Shown here in pieces: positions 1 through 8,757 of a DNA stretch of 64,000 nucleotides. A model generated the notes under the pieces. That model did no database searches. It had not been told where the DNA came from and saw only the letters and a program-made list of their open reading frames with translations. This DNA comes from JAFKFJ01 sp963786445. GTDB lineage: Bacteria; Pseudomonadota; Alphaproteobacteria; Acetobacterales; Acetobacteraceae. Location: NCBI GenBank assembly GCA_963786445.1, contig CAWAZU010000018.1:1-64000 (forward strand). Direction: 5' to 3'. Both the position numbers and the translations under genes were made by a program. How positions within the stretch are numbered: the stretch's first letter is position 1; the number at the start of each line of letters is the position of its first letter.

Positions 1-727
1 TATTGGCGCCGTGCATGGCGCGTGCGCCGTCGGACACCATGAAGGCCACGATGCTGGCCATGTCCTCCGCGTTCGAATGAGTCTGCCCGGAGGGCGTGCG
101 CGTGCGCATCGCGTCCAGCATGCCGGCCAGTTCGGGCTTGGTGCGGATATCGAGGTTCATCGGCGTCGCGGTGTTGCCGGGCGAGAGGCAATTGACGCTG
201 ATGCCATGCGGTGCCAGTTCGATCGCAAGCGCGCGGGTCATCATCACGATCGCCGCCTTGGTCGCGCAATAGACCGCATAGCGGCCGAACCCCATCGCCG
301 CGACCACCGATCCCAGATTGACGATCCATCCGCGCCGGCGCGCTGTCATCAGCGGGGCAACGGCATTGATCGCATTCCAGGTGCCCTTCAGGTTGATATC
401 GACCATCCGGTCGAAAGCGGCTTCGTCGGTGCTTCCCGCCGGCGTGGGATAGAACACGCCGGCACAGTTGACGAGGACATCGATGCCGCCAAGCCGCTGT
501 TCCGCCGACGCGACCAGCGCGTCCACAGCCGCCCGGTCACGCACGTCGGCGGCGAAGGCGAGGTGGGGGCCGTTCGGCAGCGACGCGGACACCGCCTCGG
601 CCTTGGCGATGTCGCCGGACGCGACGACACCGATGCGCACGCCCTCGGCGGCGAGCCGCCGCGCGACCGCCTCGCCGATGCCCTGCGACCCGCCGGTGAT
701 TAGCGCGGTACGTCCGTGGATGGTCAT
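1..727 (-). CDS. SDR-family oxidoreductase, cut by left edge
   Basis: Short-chain dehydrogenase/reductase, a cytosolic NAD(P)(H)-dependent oxidoreductase of unknown substrate. The frame opens at an ATG at 727 and runs off the left edge, so the last few tens of residues of a usual ~250 are missing. Visible family marks are the nucleotide-binding TGGSQGIG at residues 11-18, a VNCAGV variant of the NAG motif, and YAVYCATK at about 150-157, which supplies the catalytic Tyr and Lys. The later PG motif (LSPGNTATPM) is also present. It is divergent from the broken hydantoinase gene at 875, with about 150 bp between them. The fold is certain; the substrate is not readable. Confidence 0.88.
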   Translation of the reverse strand, partial: MTIHGRTALITGGSQGIGEAVARRLAAEGVRIGVVASGDIAKAEAVSASLPNGPHLAFAADVRDRAAVDALVASAEQRLGGIDVLVNCAGVFYPTPAGSTDEAAFDRMVDINLKGTWNAINAVAPLMTARRRGWIVNLGSVVAAMGFGRYAVYCATKAAIVMMTRALAIELAPHGISVNCLSPGNTATPMNLDIRTKPELAGMLDAMRTRTPSGQTHSNAEDMASIVAFMVSDGARAMHGAN

Positions 728-874
728 GGCCGCGTCCCCCCATTCAGCGATTTCACCGTCGCATCAGGATAGGCGCAGCGACAACTATGCCGCAAGGTGC
801 CGGCGCGGCGCGGCGCCACGTCTTGCCAGCGCCACGCGCATCCCCTCAAATATGCCGCGCGCCTGCAGGAGGAC

Positions 875-1205
875 ATGATGCGTTTTGCGGTCGACACGGG
901 CGGCACGTTTACCGACCTGCTGGTGGAAGACGACGCGGGCGCGCTGCACATGTTCAAGGCACCCACCACGCCCGCCGACCCGATCCGTGGCGTGACGGAT
1001 GCGTTGCAGGTCGCGGCCGACAGCCTGGGGCGGTCGCTCGCCGACCTGCTGGCCGCAAGCGACACCTTCATCTACGGCACAACGCACGCGATCAACGCCA
1101 TCATCACCGGCAACACCGCGCGCACCGCGTTCCTCACCACCGAGGGTCATCCCGACGTGCTGGTGCTGCGCGAGGGAGGCGCGATCCGAAGCCTGCGCGC
1201 GCACT
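875..1205 (+). pseudogene. Hydantoinase/oxoprolinase A subunit, N-terminal remnant
   Basis: The first ~110 codons match the start of HyuA-type ATP-dependent hydantoinase/oxoprolinase subunits: RFAVDTGGTFTD at residues 3-14 is the family's ATP-binding opening, followed by IYGTTHAINAI and FLTTEGHPDVLVLREGG. The ATG at 875 follows a perfect AGGAGG at 867-872. The family is normally ~690 residues. After about 1190 the similarity stops and sequence from the middle of a hydantoinase B subunit begins in another frame, so an internal deletion has removed the rest. The junction position is approximate. Confidence 0.82.
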
Positions 1206-2072
1206 GCCGCGATGGTAGGGCTGTTCAACAGCGTCGACCATACGGTGCCGAAGAATGCCGGGGCGTTCCGCCGGTTGCGCATCCATCTGCGCGAGGGCTG
1301 CATCGTCGGCATTCCCAGGCACCCCACGTCGTGTTCGGTCGCGACGACCAATCTCGCCGACCGGGTGGCGAACTGCGTGCAGGCCGCCTTCGCCGGCATG
1401 GCGGACGGCCAGGGGCTGGCGGAATCAGGCGCGACCATCCCGCCGTCGGCGGGCGTGATCTCCGGCGGGTTGCCCGGCGGCGGCCGTTTCGTCAACCAGG
1501 TGTTCCTCGGTCTCTCCGGCGGGCCCGGGGCGCCGCACACCGATGCATGGCAGACGCTGTGCCATGTCGGCAATGCCGGCCTCTGCTTTCAGGACAGTAT
1601 CGAACTCGACGAACTGCGCCAGCCGATCCACATCCACGCGCGCCGCTTCCTGCCGGACACGGAGGGCGCGGGGCGGCACACCGGGTCGAGCAGCATTCTC
1701 GTGGAATTCGGGCCGGTGGGCTGCGATATCGACATCGGCTATGTCAGCGACGGCACCGACAACGCGCCCAGGGGCGTGCGCGGCGGGCTGGACGGTGCGC
1801 CGGCGCGGCAGGTGCGGCTGACGCGCAGCGGCGAGGCCGCGAAGCTGCCTGGCTGCGCGCAGGTGCGCATTCTGGAGGGCGAGCGTGTCCGCTCCTTCTC
1901 GTGCGGCGGCGGCGGCTATGGCGCGCCGGTCGAACGCGATCCGGCGCGGGTCGCCAAGGATGTGCGTGAGGGTTGGATTTCGCGCGATCGGGCACGCGAG
2001 ATCTACCGTGTCGCACTGACCGAAGCGGGCGCCGTGGACGAGCCGGCGACGCGGGCGTTGCGCGCCACCTGA
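1206..2072 (+). pseudogene. Hydantoinase/oxoprolinase B subunit, C-terminal remnant
   Basis: About 285 codons matching the C-terminal half of HyuB-type hydantoinase B subunits, which partner HyuA in ATP-dependent opening of hydantoin or 5-oxoproline rings. Recognisable stretches are VPKNAGAFRRL, GGPGAPHTDAW, the glycine-rich FSCGGGGYGAPVERDP and the closing VREGWISRDRAREIYRVAL. The gene ends with TGA at 2070-2072. The N-terminal half (~270 residues) is missing, and the piece abuts the HyuA remnant in a different frame, so neither subunit can be made intact. Confidence 0.82.
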
Positions 2073-2440
2073 TCAGGCGGCCGGGGCGCGCCGGAACTTC
2101 CGCCGTGCGCCAGCCCCGAACGGCCACGGCACTTCGTTGCCGCGCGTCAGCCCCTCGGGACGGAAGATCAGGATCAGCGCCATCGCGATACCAAGGCCGA
2201 TTTCCTGGCTGCCCTGCGGGATGCGCAGCATCAGGCCACCCACCGGGATGCCCGCCTCGGCAAGGCGTAGCACCTCGACGGTCACCGTCACGACGACCAC
2301 ACCGGTCACGGCGCCGGCCAGGCTACCGACGCCGCCGACGACGAGCATGGCGATGGTGACGAAGGTGATGCTGAGATAGAACGTGTCGGCGGTGAGGATG
2401 CCGAGGAAATGCGCGTAGAGCGCGCCCTCATCGGCGAACT
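2073..2440 (-). pseudogene. Branched-chain amino acid ABC permease (LivM type), C-terminal remnant
   Basis: The minus-strand frame ending at 2073 encodes ALYAHFLGILTADTFYLSI followed by VGGVGSLAGAVTGVVVV and IFRPEGLTRG. These are hallmarks of the last third of LivM-type inner-membrane permeases for branched-chain amino acids and related amides. Only about 120 of the usual ~320-400 residues remain. Upstream on the same strand (above about 2440) the sequence is unrelated; it is the end of a HyuA gene on the opposite strand. Truncation by rearrangement is the simplest reading. Confidence 0.78.
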
Positions 2441-2446
2441 GCTGGC

Positions 2447-2543
2447 GACGGTCGAGGAGCTGACGACAACGACGCTCGTGGTGCCCGGCCAAAGGCTGCG
2501 GGTGGACCGGCCTGGGCTGCTCGTGATCGAGGCGGCGGCCTGA
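2447..2543 (+). pseudogene. Hydantoinase A subunit, extreme C-terminal remnant
   Basis: A ~32-codon plus-strand tail ending in TGA at 2541-2543. It reads VEELTTTTLVVPGQRLRV then DRPGLLVIEAA, which corresponds to the end of HyuA-type subunits (family pattern: VE-x-x-TTTVVPPG-x-x-x-x-VD). It cannot be the missing end of the gene at 875 in any simple way, because HyuB sequence and a LivM piece on the other strand lie between. Short, so confidence is moderate. Confidence 0.6.
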
Positions 2544-2571
2544 CAGCGCCGCCGTGCAACGGAGGCAGGGG

Positions 2572-3486
2572 ATGCCGCAGGAACGGGCAGTCAATGTGGC
2601 AATGCTGATCGCGGCGGCGCTGGCCTATGGCGGGTTCTTCCCGGTCAACCGGATCGCCGCCGAGGCCGGCTGGCCGCCGATGGCGTTCGCCTTCTTCCAG
2701 ACCTTCCTGGCCGGCGCCGCGCTCGCCGTTTATGTTCGCCGGCGAGGGCACCGGCTGGTGCCGACGCTGCAGCACGTCTGGGCGTATGTGTTCGTCGGCT
2801 CGCTCGCGATGGCGCTGCCGGCCGGCCTGCTGACCAAGGCGGCGGGACACGTGCCGCCCGCGCTGCTTACCCTGGTACTGTCGTTCTCGCCGATCCTGAC
2901 GCTGCTGTTTGCGATCCTGGTGCGGCTGGAACGCTTCCGTGTGCGCGCTGTCGTCGCGGTCCTGATGGGGCTGGCGGGCGTCGCGCTGATCGCCTCCCCC
3001 GGGACGGGGGCGATGAGCGCGCATGCGAGTCTCTGGTTCCTGCTCGCACTGCTTGCGCCGGTGATGTTCGCGGCCTCCAACATCGGCGCGAGCCTGCTCC
3101 GCCCGGCGGACACCGCTTCTTGCACGATGGCGGCCGGCATCCTGATTGGCGGCAGCCTCGTCGCGCTGCCGGTCGCGCTCGCCACAAACCCCTCGCTGCT
3201 GCCGCCTTCGGCCACATCCGGGGCGGTCTGGTCGCTCGCCATCGCCACCCTGGTCAATGTGGTCGTCACGGTGCTGTTCTTCGAGATCATTCGCCGCGCC
3301 GGCCCGACCTTCTTCTCGCTGTTCAACTACATTGCCCTCGGCGCCGGCGTGCTGTGGAGCATCGTTGTGTTCGGCAAGTTGCCTCCGCCCGTGTTCTGGC
3401 TCGCGCTGGCGGTCATGCTGGCGGGCGTAGCCATCGCGATCGGCGGCTGGCGGCCGCTCCCGAAGACGGTGGCGGGCGCGACCTGA
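2572..3486 (+). CDS. EamA/DMT-superfamily permease
   Basis: A 304-residue inner-membrane protein with about ten hydrophobic segments arranged as two similar halves, the usual architecture of EamA (RhaT/YdcZ-like) drug/metabolite transporters, typically exporters of amino acids or small metabolites. The second repeat begins near residue 150. The start at 2572 is preferred over an in-frame ATG at 2554 because GGAGG at about 2560 sits at proper spacing. It stands alone between the remnant genes and an insertion-sequence region. The substrate cannot be inferred. Confidence 0.88.
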   Translation: MPQERAVNVAMLIAAALAYGGFFPVNRIAAEAGWPPMAFAFFQTFLAGAALAVYVRRRGHRLVPTLQHVWAYVFVGSLAMALPAGLLTKAAGHVPPALLTLVLSFSPILTLLFAILVRLERFRVRAVVAVLMGLAGVALIASPGTGAMSAHASLWFLLALLAPVMFAASNIGASLLRPADTASCTMAAGILIGGSLVALPVALATNPSLLPPSATSGAVWSLAIATLVNVVVTVLFFEIIRRAGPTFFSLFNYIALGAGVLWSIVVFGKLPPPVFWLALAVMLAGVAIAIGGWRPLPKTVAGAT

Positions 3487-3636
3487 GAGGCTGTGAATGA
3501 ATACGGCTTGTGTGATTCCCTGTTGGGGTTGGTGAAGGGGTCGCGGGCATGGATGAGTTGTTTGGTGGACTGCCGGTGCCGTCGCAGATGTGGTGGGAAA
3601 GCTGGGTGGCGTAGTCTCCGACTTGTTCAACGAGTC
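3487..3636 (+). other. Flank of transposon region, possible second IS end
   Basis: These 150 bp separate the EamA gene from the IS256-type transposase. They begin with GAGGCTGTGAATGAATACGG, which resembles the outer end of an IS5-like element, and contain a 21-codon frame (3549-3614, starting MDELFGGLPVPSQ) that I do not recognise. A short hairpin (CCGGCG / CGCCGG) lies just downstream, about 3642-3659. I could not match this end to an inverted copy beyond 4895. Confidence 0.3.
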
Positions 3637-4980
3637 ATGACCGGCGTTCGAGCGCCGGCGGAGACCACGCCATGGACAGGAATAGCACGAACGCCGGCCA
3701 CGGCAGCGCTGTTTGCTGGGGAGGCCTGGTTCGACCCGATCGAGGCCGGGCTGCGAGACCGGGTCCGGGGCGTCATAGAAGAGATGATCGAGCAGGAGCT
3801 GTCCGCGGCACTGGGACGCGACCGTTACGTGCGGAGCGCCAGCAACAAGGGCTACCGGAATGGGACCCGCGAGCGGCAGCTGACCGGCTGCTTCGGCGCG
3901 GTGAATATTCACGTCCCGCGGGCCCGGCTGGCTGCGGACGATGGCGGCACGCGGGAATGGCGCGGTGCGGCGCTGCCCCGCTACGCGCGGATGACCCGGC
4001 AGGTGGAGGTGCTGATCGCGGGCGCCTACCTTGCCGGAACCAACACCAGACGGGTCAAGCGCGCCCTGGGCGCCCTGTTCAAGGGCGCGGTGGGCAAGGA
4101 CGTGGTCAGCCGGACCTGGCGCAAGGTGAAGGGCGACTGCGCGGCCTGGGCGCGGCGCGACCGCGGCGGCGAGGACGTGGTCCGGCTGATCCTGGACGGC
4201 ACGGTGGCCCGGGTCCGGCTGGACCGGCGCACCACCCGCATCTCGTTGCTGGTCGTGCTCGGCGTCCGAGGCGATGGGCAAAAGGGCTGCTGGCGGTTCG
4301 CGCCATGGGCGGCGAGAGCGAGGCGGCATGGCGTGGCGTGCTCGACGACCTGATCGCGCGCGGGCTGCGCACGCCGGAGTTTCTGATCATCGATGGCGCT
4401 GCCGGGCTGGAGCGGGCGCTCGCGGCCCTCTGGCCCGATGTGCCGACGCAGCGCTGCACCGTCCACAAGCACCGCAACCTGCTGGCCCACGCGCCGCAGG
4501 CGCTGCACGACGAGGTCTCGGCCGACGACGCCGACATGATCTACGGGGCGACGCCGAAGGCGGTCGCGACGCGCCGTCGTGCGTTCCTGCGCCAATGGCG
4601 GCTGCGCTGCCCCGCCGTGGCCGTCAGCTTGGAAGAGGCCGGCGAGCGGCTGTTCACCTTCACCCGATTGCCCTGCAGCCAATGGAAGTCGGCGCGGACC
4701 ACCAACGCCATCGAGCGGTTGCACGGAGAGTTCAAGCGGCGGATCACGACGCAGACCGACCTGCCCTCGGCCGAAACGGCGGCGATGCTGTTCTGGGCGC
4801 TCCTCGCCTCCGGCCAGATCATCATGCGCAAGGTGGATGGCTGGCAGAGCCTCACCGAGCCACCCAGCGCCAACCCCATCGACCTCGCCGCCTGAAGCCG
4901 ATCACTCTCACCTCGTCGGAGGCGCCGCTCAGGCAATTTCAACACAACTCGCGACGGGACCCTCGCCGCCGGCCTGAAAC
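3610..4980 (+). mobile_element. IS256-type insertion sequence, boundaries approximate
   Basis: The element carries the transposase at 3637-4895. Its right end is probably near 4950-4980, where the sequence ATTTCAACACAACTCGCGAC looks like the terminal repeat region of this family. I found no convincing inverted partner upstream of 3637, so the left end may be truncated or joined to another element. Both limits are estimates. Confidence 0.5.
3637..4895 (+). pseudogene. IS256-family (mutator) transposase, frameshifted
   Basis: DDE transposase of the IS256/mutator type. The first part encodes LDPIEAGLRDR-like (FDPIEAGLRDRVRG), a RYVRSASNKGYRNGTRERQL segment and LILDGTVARVRLDR with the first catalytic Asp. 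After about 4283 the frame moves by one base and continues with LLAVRAMGGESEAAW, FLIIDGAAGLERAL (second Asp), CTVHKHRNLLAH and WKSARTTNAIERLHGEFKRR with the final Glu, ending at 4895. Total length is 2 modulo 3, equal to one missing base. The shift lies at CAAAAGGG, where a -1 slip on A AAG would restore the protein. A simple deletion is the likelier explanation, since family members normally use one frame. Confidence 0.88.
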
Positions 4981-5232
4981 TGTTGGCCAGCATGATCATG
5001 CTCTGGAGCATGCGTATGGATCGGCGCCGAAGGTGCGCGCTTATTCGCACCCACAGGAATGCCAGTCTGGCTCAAACGGAAAACCCGGTGACTCCACTGA
5101 AGGATTTTGTCTCCGGTGTGCATAGGAATGGAGTTTGAGCGGCGGCGCAGAAACCCCCAAAACCATGCATGCCATCAATCCTCAACGGCGCATCGCCGAG
5201 CCCGCCAAACGTCCGTCGGCCAAGCGTGCCGC
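4981..5232. other. Non-coding stretch after the IS
   Basis: No gene recognised between the IS end and the stop of the sugar permease. The only visible structure is a small inverted pair around 4990-5020 (GCATGATCATGC, then GGAGCATGC). No terminator with a T-run was seen. Confidence 0.35.
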
Positions 5233-6228
5233 TCAACGTGCCGCGCGCGCCGACAATCGGCTCAGCAGCAGAGCAGCAACAATGACCATGCCATAGACGA
5301 TATCACGCACTCCGGCGGAGAGATCAACCACGGCGAGGATTGTCGTCAGCACTGTGAGAAAGAGCGTACCGATGACGGTCCCGCCGTACCCGCCGCTGCC
5401 GCCGAAAATCGACGTTCCGCCCAGGACCACCGCCGCGATGGCCGGCAGCACGAACTGGTCGCCCATGCCGAGAAAGCTTGCTCCCGAAAAGCCCGCATAG
5501 AGAATGCCGGTGAGTGCCGCTGTCGCGCCACTACAGACATACGCGGCGATAATGACACGCTCGTTTCGGATGCCGGATAGGTGGCTGACGACCGGATTCT
5601 CGCCGACGCCGAGGAGCTTGCGGCCACCGCGGCTGAGCCGCAGCGCCAGGATCACGACCACCGCCAGGGCCGCCCAGACGAGCACCAGCGCCGGGACCGG
5701 CCCGGCATACCCGGTGGCCAGCGTCTTGATCAGACGCGGCGTGCCGCCGGTCGGCGTCCCGTTGGTGTAGAGCAGGGTCAGGCCCTGCATGATGTTGTTC
5801 ATGCCGAGCGTCATGACGATCGGCGAGACCCCGAGACGCGCGATGCCGATGCCGTTGACCAGCCCCGCGGCCAGCCCGACCGCCAGCGCCGCCGCTAGCC
5901 CCTGCCCGAGCAGCGCGCTCTCCCCGCCCGTCACCTGTGTGAACACGCAGCCGGCGCCGGTCACCACCCAGGCGATCGACAGGTCGATGCCGCCGGTCAG
6001 GATCACCACTGTCTCGCCGATCGCGACGATGCCGAGGAATCCGGCAAGCTCCGCGATGCGCAGGATGTTGCCGAGCGACACGAAGCCGGGGAGCAGCACG
6101 TCGCAGGCGGCGAACATCAGCGCCACGACGACCAGACTGGTCGCCGGCGCCATGAACCCCGCACCGAACGGCAGCCACGGGCGGCGAACCTTTCCGGCCT
6201 CCAGGGACTCCGTCCGCACGCGGCTCAT
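5233..6228 (-). CDS. Sugar ABC transporter permease (CUT2/RbsC type)
   Basis: Integral membrane subunit of a ribose-type (CUT2) importer, 331 residues, with about eight to ten hydrophobic helices. Family marks are IVAIGETVVILTGGIDLSIA near residues 65-85 and FVLPAIAAVVLGGTSIFGGSG near residue 255. The start ATG at 6228 overlaps the TGA of the preceding permease gene by four bases (ATGA), giving translational coupling. It is the last gene of the operon formed by the binding protein, ATPase and two permeases. CUT2 systems commonly use two similar permeases that form a heterodimer. Confidence 0.92.
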   Translation of the reverse strand: MSRVRTESLEAGKVRRPWLPFGAGFMAPATSLVVVALMFAACDVLLPGFVSLGNILRIAELAGFLGIVAIGETVVILTGGIDLSIAWVVTGAGCVFTQVTGGESALLGQGLAAALAVGLAAGLVNGIGIARLGVSPIVMTLGMNNIMQGLTLLYTNGTPTGGTPRLIKTLATGYAGPVPALVLVWAALAVVVILALRLSRGGRKLLGVGENPVVSHLSGIRNERVIIAAYVCSGATAALTGILYAGFSGASFLGMGDQFVLPAIAAVVLGGTSIFGGSGGYGGTVIGTLFLTVLTTILAVVDLSAGVRDIVYGMVIVAALLLSRLSARAAR

Positions 6229-7199
6229 CCCGCCACCGCGCGCCAGAGCCAGCCGCGCACCGCCGCGGCAGCCACGACCGCCACCAGGATCACGCCGTTG
6301 ATGAGGCTCTGGTAGAAGTCGGACAGGTCGGCGAAGTAGAGCAGGCTGCCGATGATGTTGAGCGTCAGTGACCCCATCACTACGCCGACCGGGGAGCCGC
6401 GCCCGCCGATCAGCGGCACGCCGCCCAGCACCACGGCGGCGATCGAGGGCAGGATGTAGCCGTCGCCGATGATCGGCGAACCGGCGGAGGTCGCGATCGC
6501 CGAATAGAGGCCGCCAAGCGCGGCCAGCGCGCCGGCCAGCAGATAGGCCGCGAAACGCTGCCGCCAGACCACCACGCCGCTGGCCTCCGCCGCCGCCGCG
6601 TCGCCGCCGATCGCGCGCAGATGCAGGCCGAAGCGCGTGCTCATCACCCAGGCGCCGAACAGCCCGGTCAGCAGCAGCAGCAGGATCGGCACCGGCAGGA
6701 CCAGCCGCCCGGTGGTCAGCGCCATCTGCAGCCCGGGCGGGATCACGCCGCCCGGCGTCGGCAGCACCACGAGACTCACGCCCTGCCAGATCGACATCGT
6801 CGCCAGCGTCACGATCACCGGCGACATGTCGAGCCATGCCACCAGCACCCCGTTGCCCGCGCCGGCCGCGAGACCGCCCAGCATCGCCACCACGAGCGCC
6901 GGCACCACGCCATAGGGGAACAGCACCGCGGCAATCGAGCCGCTCACGCTCATCACCGGACCGAGCGACAGATCAATGCCGCGCACCAGGATGACGAAAT
7001 ACTGCCCCAGCCCGACGAGGGCGAGCGGCAGCACGTTGGTCGCGAGGCTCTCGACGTCGAACAGGCTGTAGCGGCCGCCCTTCAGCACGATCACCACCAC
7101 GAGCAGCGCCAGGAACATCGTCGTCGGTGCCGTGGCCTCCGACCGGCGGATGCGGTCAAGCGGGCCGCGCACCCGCCGCCTCCCGTCCGATGGCGGCAT
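6225..7199 (-). CDS. Sugar ABC transporter permease (CUT2/RbsC type)
   Basis: Second membrane subunit of the importer, 324 residues if it starts at the ATG at 7199. It shows YFVILVRGIDLSLGPVMS and YILPSIAAVVLGGVPLIGG, the two conserved loops of RbsC-like permeases. The start is uncertain: ATG 7199 overlaps the ATPase gene by 44 bp, GTG 7172 overlaps by 17 bp, and ATG 7118 lies just before the first helix. The overlap with the ATPase gene and the ATGA junction with the next permease show one transcriptional unit. The permease pair is only moderately similar to each other. Confidence 0.9.
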   Translation of the reverse strand: MPPSDGRRRVRGPLDRIRRSEATAPTTMFLALLVVVIVLKGGRYSLFDVESLATNVLPLALVGLGQYFVILVRGIDLSLGPVMSVSGSIAAVLFPYGVVPALVVAMLGGLAAGAGNGVLVAWLDMSPVIVTLATMSIWQGVSLVVLPTPGGVIPPGLQMALTTGRLVLPVPILLLLLTGLFGAWVMSTRFGLHLRAIGGDAAAAEASGVVVWRQRFAAYLLAGALAALGGLYSAIATSAGSPIIGDGYILPSIAAVVLGGVPLIGGRGSPVGVVMGSLTLNIIGSLLYFADLSDFYQSLINGVILVAVVAAAAVRGWLWRAVAG

Positions 7200-8655
7200 C
7201 GACGATCGCGGTCGCGTTGACCTCCTCCCCCCTGAGGCAGCAGCGGATGCGCCCTTCGACCATGACCAGCACGGTGTCGGCAAGCCCGACCAGTTCGGCG
7301 GTATCGGTGGAATAGAGAATGACACCAGTCCCGGACGCCGCGACCGCGCGGATGATCGCGTAGATCTCCTGCTTCGTGCCGACATCGACGCCGCGCGTCA
7401 CGTCGTCGAGCAGCAGCAGGTCAGGCTTGGTCAGCAGCCATTTCTGCAACAGGACTTTCTGCTGGTTGCCGCCGCTCAGCGCCTTCACCGCGATGCCGGC
7501 GCCCGCCGCCTTGATGTTCAGGCGGGAGATGGCGGTCTCCACGACCTCCCGCTCCCGCGCGCGCCGGATGAACCCGCCCCAGGCCGGCAGGCGGTCGAGC
7601 AGCGCATATGTCATGTTGAACGTCACGCTCTTGTCGAGGAACAACCCCTCCGCCTTGCGGTCCTGCGGCACGTAGGCGATCCGCGCGCGGATCGCGTCAT
7701 CCGGGCGATGCAGGCGCAACTCCCGCGCGCCGAGCACGATGCGGCCCGCCTCCAGCCGATGCGCCGCGAACAGCGCGCGCATCAACTCGTTCTGCCCCTG
7801 CCCCACCAGTCCGCCGAGTCCCAGCACCTCGCCGCGTGCGAGGGAGAAACTGATGTCGCGCAGCACCGGGCTGCGCACGCCGCTGACCGACAGCAGCGGC
7901 GTGTCGGGGGGCGAACCCTTCGCCGGATAGCCTTCCGACAGGCTGTGGCCGGTCATCAGTCGCACCGCCGTCTCCTGCGACAGCGTGGCGCTGTCCGCGA
8001 GCGTGACGAGTTCGCCGTTGCGCATGACGGCGACACGGTCGCAGAAGGTCGTGATCTCCTCCCAGCGGTGCGAGATGAACAGCACGATCTTGCCCGCCGC
8101 CCGCAGCCGCTCCACCAGCCGGACGAGCCAGCGCACCTCGCTCGCGCCGAGCGCCGACGTCGCCTCGTCCAGCAGCAGGACGCGCGGGTCGCGATGGATG
8201 GCGCGGACGATCTCGAGCATCTGCCGGCGGCCGAGCGGCAGGTCGCCCACCCGCGCGTCGGGACGGATGTCGAGTTCATGGCGGGCCAGGATCCCGGCAC
8301 AGGCGGCCCACGCCCGGCCGCGCGGGATACTGCGCCAGGGGTGATGCGGCACGTCCAGCAGCAGCAGGTTCTCGCCGACGGTCAGGTTGTCCACCAGCGC
8401 CAGTTCCTGGAAGACGCTGCCGACGCCGCGCGCCATCGCTTCCAGGGGATTGCTTACCTGCAGCGGCTTGCCGTCCAGCAGGATCTCCCCGGCGTCGGGC
8501 GGAACGACGCCGGCGATCATCTTGATGACCGTGGATTTCCCGGCACCGTTCTCGCCGACCAGCCCGAGCACGCTGCCGGGCGCCGCCTCGAACCCCACCG
8601 CGCGGACGGCATGCGTCGCCCCGAACCATTTGTCGAGACGGCGAACGTTCAGCAT
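7156..8655 (-). CDS. Sugar ABC transporter ATP-binding protein (tandem NBDs)
   Basis: Cytoplasmic ATPase of the CUT2 importer, 499 residues with two nucleotide-binding domains, as in RbsA/MglA. The first domain has a good Walker A (GLVGENGAGKST, near residue 35) and a Walker B in VLLLDEATSAL. The second has the degenerate Walker A usual for this family (LGGLVGQGQNE) but an intact LSGGNQQKVLLQKW signature and LLLDDVTRGVDVG. The start is the ATG at 8655 (MLNVRRLDKWFG), which puts the first domain at the normal distance. The gene follows the binding protein gene after about 100 bp. Confidence 0.93.
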   Translation of the reverse strand: MLNVRRLDKWFGATHAVRAVGFEAAPGSVLGLVGENGAGKSTVIKMIAGVVPPDAGEILLDGKPLQVSNPLEAMARGVGSVFQELALVDNLTVGENLLLLDVPHHPWRSIPRGRAWAACAGILARHELDIRPDARVGDLPLGRRQMLEIVRAIHRDPRVLLLDEATSALGASEVRWLVRLVERLRAAGKIVLFISHRWEEITTFCDRVAVMRNGELVTLADSATLSQETAVRLMTGHSLSEGYPAKGSPPDTPLLSVSGVRSPVLRDISFSLARGEVLGLGGLVGQGQNELMRALFAAHRLEAGRIVLGARELRLHRPDDAIRARIAYVPQDRKAEGLFLDKSVTFNMTYALLDRLPAWGGFIRRAREREVVETAISRLNIKAAGAGIAVKALSGGNQQKVLLQKWLLTKPDLLLLDDVTRGVDVGTKQEIYAIIRAVAASGTGVILYSTDTAELVGLADTVLVMVEGRIRCCLRGEEVNATAIVDAAIGREAAGARPA

Positions 8656-8757
8656 GGCATCGCGTCGGTTCCTTCCAGGGCACGGCATGCGGACGACGGG
8701 GCAGGGCCTGCCCCGGCAATGTCCATCGGGCGCGGTCCGGTCGCTGGTCCGGGGGCG

